Of a stretch of 64,000 nt of DNA, positions 18,153 through 27,323 are shown in pieces; position 1 is the stretch's first letter, and the number at the start of each line of letters is the position of its first letter. The stretch is from Paucilactobacillus vaccinostercus DSM 20634 (lineage in GTDB: Bacteria > Bacillota > Bacilli > Lactobacillales > Lactobacillaceae), in contig NZ_AYYY01000061.1 of the NCBI RefSeq assembly GCF_001436295.1, positions 184,219 through 248,218 of the forward strand. The letters run 5' to 3'. The notes under the pieces are model-generated. The model did not search any database, was not told the origin of the DNA, and saw only the letters and a program-made list of their open reading frames with translations. Position numbers and translations under genes: made by a program.

Positions 18153-19523
18153 AGTGGCGTTTAAAAAATTTTTTACGATAATAGACACCGTAACACACTG
18201 CGATAAAGGGCACCATATAAAGCAGCGCAACGCGTTGGTTCGGATCGAAAATGATCAGCACGAGAGTAAACTCAAGATGAAGGCGGCCCAGGGGATGACT
18301 GGATACCATGGTGTTTTAAACTTTAACTCGCTATCTTGATGGCCGGCCCGCCGAAAGGCTTGGCGAAAATTAATTTCTGAGAGGGCAATCGCCATCCAGA
18401 CGATCACGACGGCGAGACCTGAAATGGAAACTAAAACAAGATACACCGTTGAAGCGGCGACCACGCTGGATACCAGCGCAAGAATCCCGCCAATCATGCT
18501 GACGCATAGTGCGAGCATCGGGACCCCGCGACTTGTCGTGTGCGCGAAGCGGGGCGAAATCATTTTTTCGTGGGCGAGGGACCATAACATGCGAGTCGAG
18601 GCGTAGAGACCAGAGTTGGCGGCCGATAAAATCGCCGTAAGGACGACGAAGTTCATCAGATCGCCCGCAAATGGGAGACCAATTTGATTAAAGACTAGGA
18701 CAAAGGGACTTTGACTGACGCCGGCCTGTTTATAAGGGATCAACGCGGCCATGACGGTGATGCTACCAATGAAGAAAATAACGAGTCGTAGCAGGGTGGT
18801 GTGGATCGCTTTGGGGATGTTTTTCTCCGGATCTTTGGTTTCACCGGCCGTTACGCCAATTAGTTCAGTGCCAGAAAAGGCGAAGTTAACCGTGAGCATG
18901 GTGGTGAACACGGCTTTGAAACCGTTAGGGAAAAGACCATGCGCGTACAAATTATGAAACCACGGTGCGTGGGCCTGATGACCAAAGTGGATCAGCCCCA
19001 CAATTGCACCGAGTCCCAGCAGAATAAAGATCACAATCGCCACGACTTTAATGCTGGAAAATCAAAATTCGGTTTCGGCAAAGAATCGCACCGACAGGGC
19101 GTTGGAGACAAAGATGACGATCATGAAGAGCGCGCTCCAAATCCAGGTCGGCGAGTCGGGAAACTATTTTTGCATGATCAGACCGGCGGCAGTAAATTCG
19201 GAGCCGAGGGCGACGGTCCATGTAAGCCAGTATAAAATGGCGACGGTGAATCCCGTGCCGGGGCCGATGTAGCGATCGGCATAAACGTGAAAGGCCCCCG
19301 TTTCAGGCATGACAACGGATAGTTCTCCCAAACACAGCATAACGAGATAGACGACGACCGCGCCAATTGCGTAGGCCATGATGGTGCCAATGGGACCGGC
19401 TTGCTGGATGGTGTAGCCGGAACTCAGAAAGAGCCCGGTACCGATGACCCCGCCCAATGAAATCATGAGCAGGTGCCGGGCCTCCATTTTGCGTACAAGT
19501 TTATCGTGAAGCTGTTTAGCCAT
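18151..19523 (-). pseudogene. Amino-acid permease (APC family), broken by two stops and one frameshift
   Basis: The ancestral frame of about 457 codons can be read end to end. It starts at 19523 after AGGAGG and shows typical APC features ([19 protein letters not shown] at the start, [32 protein letters not shown]). Two Trp codons have become stops: TGG to TAG at 19164-19166 and TGG to TGA at 19062-19064, both G to A. A one-base loss near 18268 shifts the last 38 codons; the shifted frame still reads a normal permease end (FDPNQRVALLYMVPF, KKFFKRH). It is divergent from a homocysteine methyltransferase gene, as in mmuP-mmuM, so the lost substrate may be S-methylmethionine. Confidence 0.88.
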
Positions 19524-19693
19524 GGCAAATCCTCCTATGTAGGTGTATTGTATTTCGATAATAAGTAAATTAAAATATGATGAAAACACCAATAGATATT
19601 ATGCTAGCATAATTAAGAGTGATTTGGCGAATAAATTTTAACCGATTTAAGATTGGGCGAAGGGATTGAAAGATTATTAACGGATTAGAACAC

Positions 19694-20599
19694 TTGTTAA
19701 AAAACCAGCGTGTGGTAGTTAGCGATGGGGCAATGGCGACGGAGCTGGAAAAGATGGGGGTCCAAACGGACAATGAACTCTGGTCCGCAATGGCGCTAAT
19801 TACAAATCCAGATGCCATTCGGGCAGTTCATGAGGGCTATTTCATGGCTGGCGCGACGATTGCGACGACCAATACCTACCAAGCAAACCTGCCGGCATTG
19901 GCGGATTTTGATGTAGATCAGGAGGCTGGTCTGCAATTGATTCACGATGCAGTAAAACTTGCTGATCAGGCGCGTGCTGGTGATGACCGCCTGTTGATTG
20001 CAGGCAGCGTGGGGCCTTACGGGGCATACTTAGCCGATGGCAGTGAATATACTGGCGATTATCACCTATCAAAAGCGGATTATCAGGCCTTCCACTTACC
20101 ACGGATTCAAGCCTTAGTGGCCGCGGGAGTCGATTGCTTAGCATTGGAGACGATGCCTAATTTTGCTGAAGTTCAGGCGTTACTGGCATTATTACAGCGC
20201 GACTTTCCAACAGTTCGGGTTTGGGTTTCGTTCAGTGTTGGGGACACGCCGGCTAATTTGTGTGACGGCACCCCGTTGCGGGAAGCGGCCCAGTACTGTG
20301 ATGCCCAAGAAAATGTACTGGCCGTCGGCGTTAACTGCACGAAGATGGAAAATATATTGCCGGCGATTAATGAGATTCATGGCGTGACTGACAAAGCAAT
20401 CATCGTGTATCCGAACAATGGTGATCGGTATGACCCAACCACCAAGACGTGGGAAAAGGTGACTGATGCGCCCCAGTTCAGCGAGTTAGTGCCCCAATGG
20501 TTAGCCGCGGGGGCCCGAATTATCGGAGGCTGTTGTCGAACGACACCAGATGACATCGCAACGATTAAAGCAAGTGTTGATCAGTATTTAGCGGGGTAA
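19694..20599 (+). CDS. mmuM: Homocysteine S-methyltransferase
   Basis: About 301 residues. It transfers a methyl group from S-methylmethionine (or S-adenosylmethionine) to homocysteine to make methionine. Zinc ligands are visible as GVNCTK (near residue 215) and GGCCRTTP (near 280), and the N-terminal SDGAMATELEKMG is typical. The start is unclear: the TTG at 19694 has no ribosome site, while an in-frame ATT at 19676, eight bases after AAGGG, sits where homologs begin (followed by NGLEHLL). A mutated or rare start codon is possible. The divergent permease is a pseudogene, so this gene may also be losing use. Confidence 0.85.
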   Translation: MLKNQRVVVSDGAMATELEKMGVQTDNELWSAMALITNPDAIRAVHEGYFMAGATIATTNTYQANLPALADFDVDQEAGLQLIHDAVKLADQARAGDDRLLIAGSVGPYGAYLADGSEYTGDYHLSKADYQAFHLPRIQALVAAGVDCLALETMPNFAEVQALLALLQRDFPTVRVWVSFSVGDTPANLCDGTPLREAAQYCDAQENVLAVGVNCTKMENILPAINEIHGVTDKAIIVYPNNGDRYDPTTKTWEKVTDAPQFSELVPQWLAAGARIIGGCCRTTPDDIATIKASVDQYLAG

Positions 20600-20600
20600 A

Positions 20601-20616
20601 TGTTTCACGTGGAACA
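20601..20616. other. parS: parS site after mmuM
   Basis: TGTTTCACGTGGAACA, identical to the site at 9925 and fitting the consensus on the reverse strand. Confidence 0.8.
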
Positions 20617-20667
20617 AGATAAGCCGAATGATTTACCATTTATTGGGTTCCCCACTATAATGAAAAT

Positions 20668-20776
20668 AAGCCTATTTAATAGGCTCCTGGGCTTCAGGTA
20701 ATTCCCAGCTGCATTTGAAGTCCAGCCTCCTTTACGAAACTTCAGTAACGCGGATCGGCGTTGCTGAAGTTTTTTG
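20668..20776 (+). ncRNA. Candidate small RNA with its own promoter and terminator
   Basis: -35 TTTACC (20632-20637) and -10 TATAAT (20656-20661) precede about 110 bases without a plausible reading frame. They contain paired segments CTGGG/CCCAG and GGCTTCA/TGAAGTCC. The end is a strong terminator: AACTTCAGTAACGC pairs with GCGTTGCTGAAGTT, then TTTTTT. The T-run is on the plus strand only, so it does not serve the opposing gene. I do not recognise the family; it could instead be the terminator region of mmuM with a chance promoter. Confidence 0.45.
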
Positions 20777-20906
20777 CGTAAAAAAACAATTGCCCATGAA
20801 GCAGACAATTGTCTTAAATTTGAATGCGTCACGATTAGATCATTCGTGGCATCACGGGGCGACTGAAGTAGTAACCTTGTGCGTACCGAATTTTCAGATC
20901 ACAAAT

Positions 20907-22454
20907 TTACTGAAAATCCTCATGGCTGCTAACACCGTGGAGAATCAGATCCTTGCCCGCGGCATCCGTCAACTCTTGCAGATGTGCAATGAGGGCTTGA
21001 TGTTGAGCGGGTAAGCGGTGAAGATCGAGCTTAATGCCATCGATGTAGGGAAGCAGTGCCGTTAGCGCGGCGTCATCATTGATGATGTCATCATTATCAA
21101 TGAAGATAAGAATTCCAGCTTGATGGTAAAGCTCACTAGCTGTTGTGACTTGTTCAAGGCTGGGGATGTTGACTAGTTCAATGCCAAAGGCTTGGCTAAG
21201 ATGGTGAGTTCGCACAAATTTAATCAGGTGATCCATCTCGTAGAGGTTCGCAAATTGTTGTGCAGTTAGATTGATCGCCAGCGATTTACCCGGCATGTCG
21301 TGAGTAAATCTGGAAATCATTGAGAGCTGAACGGTCATGCCGGTTTCAGAAATATCAGGTAAAAGCCAGTGCCCGTGATCGAACGTGCGCATCAGTATTT
21401 CCTGGGCCATGAGCCGGTCGTGTTCAATATCCATGACGGGCTGCGCGAAGAAGGTACTGGTCACAACAGTCGTGGACAGTTGGTTAACGTCCAACGTTTC
21501 GCCATTCACCGTGATGCAGTCGCGACCGTGCTGCTTAGAAATGTAGAGACTGTCGTCGGCCCGACTATACAGATCGTTCATTACGATATCGTCAGGCTGG
21601 AGCTCGGTGACACCGAAGGATGCAGTGATCTTAATGGGTGCTTGATCGTAATGGTAGTTGGCGGTGCGCAAGGCGTCCAAGCAATTTTTGGCAATCGGAA
21701 TAGCCGCTGCGAGCGTTGTGCCGGGCAAAATGATCACAAATTCTTCGCCCCCAGTACGGTAAAAGGTAAACGGCCGTTGGCTGTGCTGGAGTGTGTGAGT
21801 GAGCGTTGTGGCACTTTTGGTGAGGGCGCCATTGCCCGCGAGATGGCTAAAACGATCGTTAATGCTCTTGAAATTGTCGAGATCTAGCTCGATAAACGTC
21901 AGTGGCTGGTGGGCGTCCTGAAATTTAGCGAAGAGGGCCGGCGTCTCATTCAGATAACTGGTATTGCTTTTGGCCCGTGTCAGGGCATCATAGTTCACTT
22001 CGTGGGTCAGCTGCTCTTGTTCCAGCCGTTGGCGATGGGTGAAATTACTGTAAGCCCAAGAATAGAGGCCCATCATAATGATGGCAAACATCAGCGGCAT
22101 CGTGAGCCCGGTACTGACTCCTTGAATGACCCGACCAACGAGCAGGATCGGCAATGAGCGGGCCAGTTCGGAAGTAAGGATGCCTAAAACAAATAGGAGC
22201 CCAGCCAATGTCAGTAATGACCGAAGGCTGAAGCGGCGCTGCGCAAAAGCGGTGGTAGTCATTGTGATTGCAACGACTAATAGGTAGATCGTGGTGACCC
22301 ACTGCACGTTATTTAAGCTTTCGTGGAACTGCGTCATCAGCGTTGGAAACGTGACGTTCATTGATGTTTCGACGAGCACCCCACAAAAGGCGAGGCCAGC
22401 CGTGCCAATGATTGAGTACTTCGTTTTTGAACTGACCTTTGATACATTTTCCAT
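20907..22454 (-). CDS. Chimeric protein: MFS half-transporter fused to GGDEF and degenerate EAL domains
   Basis: Residues 1-125 are the first four helices of a DHA2-type drug exporter (VQWVTTIYLLVVAITM, RVIQGVSTGLTMPLMF), where the MFS part stops abruptly. Another membrane segment and a linker (SNFTHRQRLEQEQLTHEVNY) lead into a GGDEF domain (about 155-320) with an intact active-site motif YRTGGEEF, the diguanylate cyclase signature. From about 335 an EAL-like domain follows but lacks key residues: EIL for EAL, IDNDDIIND where DDFGTG is expected, and HGVSS for EGVE. It may make but probably not hydrolyse c-di-GMP. The layout suggests an in-frame deletion joined two genes. Confidence 0.8.
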   Translation of the reverse strand: MENVSKVSSKTKYSIIGTAGLAFCGVLVETSMNVTFPTLMTQFHESLNNVQWVTTIYLLVVAITMTTTAFAQRRFSLRSLLTLAGLLFVLGILTSELARSLPILLVGRVIQGVSTGLTMPLMFAIIMMGLYSWAYSNFTHRQRLEQEQLTHEVNYDALTRAKSNTSYLNETPALFAKFQDAHQPLTFIELDLDNFKSINDRFSHLAGNGALTKSATTLTHTLQHSQRPFTFYRTGGEEFVIILPGTTLAAAIPIAKNCLDALRTANYHYDQAPIKITASFGVTELQPDDIVMNDLYSRADDSLYISKQHGRDCITVNGETLDVNQLSTTVVTSTFFAQPVMDIEHDRLMAQEILMRTFDHGHWLLPDISETGMTVQLSMISRFTHDMPGKSLAINLTAQQFANLYEMDHLIKFVRTHHLSQAFGIELVNIPSLEQVTTASELYHQAGILIFIDNDDIINDDAALTALLPYIDGIKLDLHRLPAQHQALIAHLQELTDAAGKDLILHGVSSHEDFQ

Positions 22455-22627
22455 AAAAAAACCTCCAATTCTAATCGAAGCACCGCGTACCCAAAAAGGG
22501 GTATGCTACGCTTTCACTAGAATTGGAGTCATCGAAATGAGACGCACCTGAGATATCTTCTGTTGGAAATCAAATCGTTATTGCCAGCATCATGCCGATG
22601 CTTCGGTTTAAGAATAGTCTCATTATA
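22455..22627 (-). promoter_or_regulatory. Structured 5' leader with terminator-like hairpin over the ribosome site
   Basis: Minus-strand -10 TATAAT lies at 22622-22627. The leader of about 160 bases ends with a hairpin (CCAATTCTA against TAGAATTGG, inner pairing GCATACCC/GGGTACGC). Its 3' arm runs into GGAGG, seven T residues and the ATG. It therefore looks both like a terminator and like a clamp on the ribosome site. A GAGAC/GTCTC pairing spans the first part of the leader. This is the layout of an attenuator or riboswitch; I cannot match it to a known class. Confidence 0.6.
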
Positions 22628-22639
22628 CCGGATTGTGGG

Positions 22640-23325
22640 GCGAAATGGCAGCCGTTCTTTTGGATCGGTGCGTTAGTTGAAAGTAAATCTTACTAATATT
22701 GATAGACTTTGGTTTGGGATGATCGAAGTAGGGTGTTAGTAAATTCAGCTTTTCTTTATAGACAACTAAGGAATTGAACAGCTTGGGTGAGAGCTGGTGT
22801 GGTCACGGCAAGTGAGTGGCGGACCTCGATCGCTTTCGAAACTGATATACAAGTTACCGAAACAGGTTAAAATGAAGAACGCGTTTTCAAAAAACACGGC
22901 ATCGATGATGTCTATGAAAATAAGTTAAGAAAGCACTAATTACGTGCTTACATACCTTATTTACATAGAGAAAGCGGTTCCGAAAAATCATAATAGTATG
23001 TGTTCGTTTTCATAGACTTGTGAAATAAATAATGAATGCGATTAACTTTAACTTTTTATCCGCAAGAAACGTTGATAATACAGGGATAATCAACAAAATA
23101 AGAACTGCACAAAATAAAAAAGTTTTAAAAACTAGTATACAAGTCCAAAGTGAGGTGCTATAGTAGGTAACCGTTGAGAGCGAATGATTATCAAACACAA
23201 GCCATGCGGGCGATTGCTTCAATCCTAGGGCAAGCAATTGAAACATCAGCGACACACAAATAGTTATTCGCGAAAGCCATTATTGATAAATTAAAAATTG
23301 TGATTGGATATAGAGGAGAATTAAA
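22640..23325. other. Gap with decayed coding sequence and one doubtful small frame
   Basis: No convincing gene. At 22880-22942 a plus-strand frame reads about 17 codons ending HGIDDVYENKLRKH and a stop, without a start or ribosome site, and looks like the tail of a lost gene. On the minus strand 23010-23255 could encode about 81 residues with two hydrophobic stretches (TFLFCAVLILLIIPVL), but it has no ribosome site and begins with GTG. I treat both as remnants. Confidence 0.4.
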
Positions 23326-23751
23326 ATGAAGAGTTTAAAGAAGATCGTATTAAATGCATTTGTTGTTACTGTTGCTTTCGCAGGTTTTGTAGGTTTGACT
23401 GGTACCGCCCATGCAGCTTCATTTAGTGATGCCGCAGCTTCAATTCAGACTGAAACTGCTAAGGGCGTTACTGCTCAAGCTAGCCAGTCACACGTTACTT
23501 TGAACCAAATTGCTAAGAATGTGGCTAACGCCCAAATCGCCAACGCTCGCGTTGCAACTGCTCAAGTTAAGGGCGGTCACAGCAGTGCATTGAACAACTT
23601 TGCGAAGACTTATGCTTCATTCGTTACTGCTAACGCCCGTGTTGCAACGGCCCAAGCATCAACTAAGAGCGCTACAAACTGGAGCAACTTTGCTAACAAC
23701 TATGCCGATGCAATCAGTGCATCAGCTCGTGCCGCAGAAGCTAACGCTTAA
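23326..23751 (+). CDS. Secreted Ala-rich protein with three internal repeats (141 aa)
   Basis: A clear signal peptide (KKIVLNAFVVTVAFAGFVG) ends at AHA-A near residue 31. The mature part of about 110 residues is made of Ala, Asn, Thr and Ser and contains three imperfect repeats: IAKNVANAQIANARVATAQ, FAKTYASFVTANARVATAQ and FANNYADAISASARAAEAN. They would form amphipathic helices. It has no Cys, no LPxTG motif and no known enzymatic domain. The ribosome site is AGAGGAG. Codon use is regular, as in well-expressed genes. I do not recognise the family; it may be a small surface or pore-forming protein. Confidence 0.8.
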   Translation: MKSLKKIVLNAFVVTVAFAGFVGLTGTAHAASFSDAAASIQTETAKGVTAQASQSHVTLNQIAKNVANAQIANARVATAQVKGGHSSALNNFAKTYASFVTANARVATAQASTKSATNWSNFANNYADAISASARAAEANA

Positions 23752-23847
23752 TCAGTAATTTTTACCAAACCCCTAATAACCCCCTAAAATAAAACCCCAG
23801 CTAAACAATTAAAACCAACGATTTAATGGAATAGCTAATGTATGGAG

Positions 23848-23873
23848 CAACCACAGCCTGTGGTTGTTTTTTT
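23848..23873 (+). terminator. Terminator of the secreted Ala-rich protein gene
   Basis: CAACCACA-GCC-TGTGGTTG followed by seven T residues, about 100 bases after the stop codon. Confidence 0.85.
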
Positions 23874-23956
23874 CTGTTTATGGATAAATTGAGTGTGGCT
23901 ACGTCTCTTTGCGCATTTAATTCATAGCCAAGTTTAAAAAATTATGGCAATAAAAA

Positions 23957-24106
23957 ATGACCCAGCAACAAGTTGCTGATATTATAGGCAATTACGCGCA
24001 GAGTCAGATTGCAAAGGCTGAAGCGGTTGATCTACCACTAACATTGACACGGTGGTCAGAGTTGTTTCGAGCCATTGGAAAACAAGTTACGGTTCAAATT
24101 GGATGA
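23957..24106 (+). CDS. Possible short protein or remnant (49 aa)
   Basis: An ATG-initiated frame of 49 codons (first residues MTQQQVADIIGNYAQSQIAK) with a hairpin terminator 47 bases after its stop. It has no good ribosome site. It may be the end of a lost gene at the border of the restriction island. The rest of the gap 23874-24444 is A/T-rich and shows nothing else. Confidence 0.3.
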   Translation: MTQQQVADIIGNYAQSQIAKAEAVDLPLTLTRWSELFRAIGKQVTVQIG

Positions 24107-24152
24107 TACTATTTGAGTGGTAGTAACTTGAGGAAATTTTAAAGTTTGATGA

Positions 24153-24184
24153 AGGGTAATTCTATTTCTGGAATTACTCTTTTT
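24153..24184 (+). terminator. Terminator before the restriction operon
   Basis: GGGTAATTC / GGAATTACTC hairpin with a T-run. Confidence 0.75.
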
Positions 24185-24444
24185 ATGTAACGTAAATTAA
24201 AAAACTAATTTGGCGTTTCTAAAAATTGAATTTTTGGCTATTCCGCTACGGTATTTGGATGAATTCAAATTTATTGAAATAAAAGTATGATTTAGTCAGA
24301 AAATTACTATTTAGTTTTGATGATGGCTAAATTTGGCTCTTGTATTTTAAATAGATGTAATTAATGATACATTTATACTAATAAACAGGATTACGCTTAA
24401 ATCAAGCGTAATTAGATATTGGTAATGACTTGGGAGCTATCATT

Positions 24445-27312
24445 ATGGGAAATGAACATGAAAGTGAAGCGCAACTTGAAAATCATTTAATTCGGCGGTT
24501 GAGTGCAATTGGATATCAAACGATAACTATTAAAGATGAAAATTCTTTAGTTACTCATTTTCGAGATATTTTGAATCAAAGGAACGCTAATAATTTAAAC
24601 GGGGTCCCTTTAACGGATGCTGAATTTGAACGTGTTGAAAATGAACTAATCGGATCAAGATCAATCTATGAAATTGCGCAATTATTACGTGGTTCAGACA
24701 TTCAACCATATGGAAAAATTGAAATTCAACGTGATGATAATACGCAGTTGTTTCTCAATTTTTTTGATGGACGTAACTGGGAAAACAACATATTTGAGGT
24801 AACACACCAAATTACAATTCCATCTAAGTATCAAAACCGCTACGATGTAACGATTTTGATTAACGGGATGCCGATTGTACAAATTGAATTGAAACGGCGA
24901 GGCGTGGATTATACGGAAGCCTTTCATCAAATTATTCGGTATCGCAATGAATCATTTCGTAATTTATTTCGACTTGTTCAGCTATTTGTCGTTTCAAACG
25001 GTGAGGAAACACGGTATTTTGCTAATGGGGATGGCAACTTAAACGCCAATTTTATGTTCTATTGGACGGATAGTGAAAATCATTGGTTGAATGATATCGA
25101 TGCATTTGCTGCCTCTTTTTTTGATCGGCAACGACTACACAGCTTAATAGCTGACTATACAATTTTTGATCGAAGTAACGAACGGATGCTAATTATGCGA
25201 CCGTATCAAATTTATGCGACTGAGGCAATCTTAAAACAGGCTACTGAACATCCTGATCGAAATGGGTATATTTGGCATACTACGGGTTCAGGAAAAACGA
25301 TCACGTCCTTCAAAGCTAGTCAGTTACTTTCACGACTGAAAACTACCGATCAGATCATTTTTTTAATTGATCGAGCTGATTTGGATTTACAAACGGCGAA
25401 AAATTTTAATTCCTATCTACCTACAACAGTAAGTAATGAACCAGCGCTTGATCGTACCGATAATACTGCGAGTCTAGTTAAACAGTTACAATCTAGTGAT
25501 AATCCGCTAATCATTACTACAATTCAGAAACTAAATAATGCTGTTAAAGAAGATAGTCGATATAAAAATATCTTGGAACCCTTTCACGACAAACATGTGA
25601 TTTTTATTGAAGATGAAGCACACCGGACGCAGTTTGGCGATATGCGAAAAAATATTAATAAATGGTTTAAAAATGCCGAACATTTTGGGTTTACTGGCAC
25701 ACCAATTTTTGCCGAAAATGTGGGGATTGATGGTCGCACGACTGAAACATTGTATGACGAAGAACTGCACCATTACTTAATTAAAGACGCTATCCGTGAT
25801 CATAATGTGTTGGGTTTTTCCATCCAGTATATTGGCACCATCAAAGGAAAAAACATTACAGACGATGAGCAGGTACCTGGGATTGATACCAAAGAAGCAT
25901 TTGAAAATGATGAACGATTAAAAATGATCGTTCAACACATTATGCTAAATCATAATCAGTTGACGGCTAATCGTCAGTACAATGCTATTTTTACTGTCTC
26001 TAGCACGGAAATGGCATTGAAGTACTACCACATGTTTAAGCAACTAGATATTAATCACCAACTGAATGTAACGACAATTTTTACTTGGAAGGCGAATGAA
26101 GACGATGCCGAAGAAAAGCAAGATAGGAATGAAAAGTCCGCACGCCATGGATTAGATGACGTTATTTCTGACTATAATCAAAAATTTGATACTGATTTTG
26201 ATACAGAGCACTTTGCTGATTATTTTGCCGATGTTTCTAAGCGAATGAAGGAACACAATGCTAAAACACCGGAAAATAATATTGATGTATTAATTGTCGT
26301 TAATATGTTTTTGACGGGCTTTGACTCACCTCGGCTGTCGACGCTCTACATTGATAAAAAATTGAAGTATCAAAATTTAATTCAAGCATTTTCTCGAACC
26401 AACCGAATCGAAAAGAAGACAAAGCCGTTTGGTAATATTGTTAGTTATAGAAATTTAAAAAAAGCGACGGACGATGCCGTTAAACTGTTTTCTGCTGGAT
26501 CACAAGAAGATTTTTTTGTTCCTTCCTATGATGAGCTTGCCGGACAATTCGCGGATGCAATCTCTGCTTTAAAAAAGACGGTGCCAACACCGGCTGCAGT
26601 GGATGGTTTATTTAATGCTGGGACAGATCAGTTAACGAAGTTTGTCTTGGATTTTCGTGAAATTATGCGTGTCTTCAGCAAAATTCGTGTTTATGATGAA
26701 TTTGAATTCAATAAGTTTCCGGGATTACCAGAAAAAGAAATGGAAGCATATCGCAGTAAGTATTTTGATGCTTACCGAGAAATTAAAAAACCAGCCCGTA
26801 CATCCCCAGACGTATCAATTTTAGATGATATTGATTTTGAGATAGAGTTGTTAGAAACTGACAGAATCGATGTTCAATATATTGTGAATCTCATTAAAAC
26901 GATTAATCTGGATAGCAGTCGAAATCGAAAGGCAGACTCTAATAAAATTCGACGATTACTGCAAAATGCTGACAGCGAAGAGCTTAAGTCAAAGGCTGAT
27001 TTGCTGGAAGCGTTCCTAGATGAAGTGGTTCCCCATTTAGATAAACAGTCAGATGTTGGGGATGAACTTAATCAGTACTTAGATCGGCGTCGACGAGAAG
27101 AGGTCTACCAATTTTCGGAGGAAAATAAAGTTCCAGTTTCTGTACTAAACGATCAACTTAGCAACTATATGTTTTATGGTCATACAAATTCCGAAGATTT
27201 GACCAAAGCGTTGAACGAAGCTGGGTATTCATTTAAACAAAAAATTTCGTTGAAGAAAAAATTAAAAACATTTGTACTAAGTACAATTAATCGATTTACT
27301 ATATCGCAATAG
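24445..27312 (+). CDS. hsdR: Type I restriction enzyme, HsdR subunit
   Basis: About 955 residues. The N-terminal nuclease core contains the PD-ExK element IVQIELKRR near residue 147. The helicase motor follows with Walker A TTGSGKT near 278, DEAH in EDEAHRTQFGD near 389, and motif VI SRTNRIEK near 650. It cuts DNA after ATP-driven translocation when complexed with HsdM and HsdS. The ATG at 24445 follows GGGAGC and is preferred over the TTG at 24430. HsdM starts 11 bases after its stop. Family and completeness are clear. Confidence 0.95.
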   Translation: MGNEHESEAQLENHLIRRLSAIGYQTITIKDENSLVTHFRDILNQRNANNLNGVPLTDAEFERVENELIGSRSIYEIAQLLRGSDIQPYGKIEIQRDDNTQLFLNFFDGRNWENNIFEVTHQITIPSKYQNRYDVTILINGMPIVQIELKRRGVDYTEAFHQIIRYRNESFRNLFRLVQLFVVSNGEETRYFANGDGNLNANFMFYWTDSENHWLNDIDAFAASFFDRQRLHSLIADYTIFDRSNERMLIMRPYQIYATEAILKQATEHPDRNGYIWHTTGSGKTITSFKASQLLSRLKTTDQIIFLIDRADLDLQTAKNFNSYLPTTVSNEPALDRTDNTASLVKQLQSSDNPLIITTIQKLNNAVKEDSRYKNILEPFHDKHVIFIEDEAHRTQFGDMRKNINKWFKNAEHFGFTGTPIFAENVGIDGRTTETLYDEELHHYLIKDAIRDHNVLGFSIQYIGTIKGKNITDDEQVPGIDTKEAFENDERLKMIVQHIMLNHNQLTANRQYNAIFTVSSTEMALKYYHMFKQLDINHQLNVTTIFTWKANEDDAEEKQDRNEKSARHGLDDVISDYNQKFDTDFDTEHFADYFADVSKRMKEHNAKTPENNIDVLIVVNMFLTGFDSPRLSTLYIDKKLKYQNLIQAFSRTNRIEKKTKPFGNIVSYRNLKKATDDAVKLFSAGSQEDFFVPSYDELAGQFADAISALKKTVPTPAAVDGLFNAGTDQLTKFVLDFREIMRVFSKIRVYDEFEFNKFPGLPEKEMEAYRSKYFDAYREIKKPARTSPDVSILDDIDFEIELLETDRIDVQYIVNLIKTINLDSSRNRKADSNKIRRLLQNADSEELKSKADLLEAFLDEVVPHLDKQSDVGDELNQYLDRRRREEVYQFSEENKVPVSVLNDQLSNYMFYGHTNSEDLTKALNEAGYSFKQKISLKKKLKTFVLSTINRFTISQ

Positions 27313-27323
27313 GAGCTTTTTAG

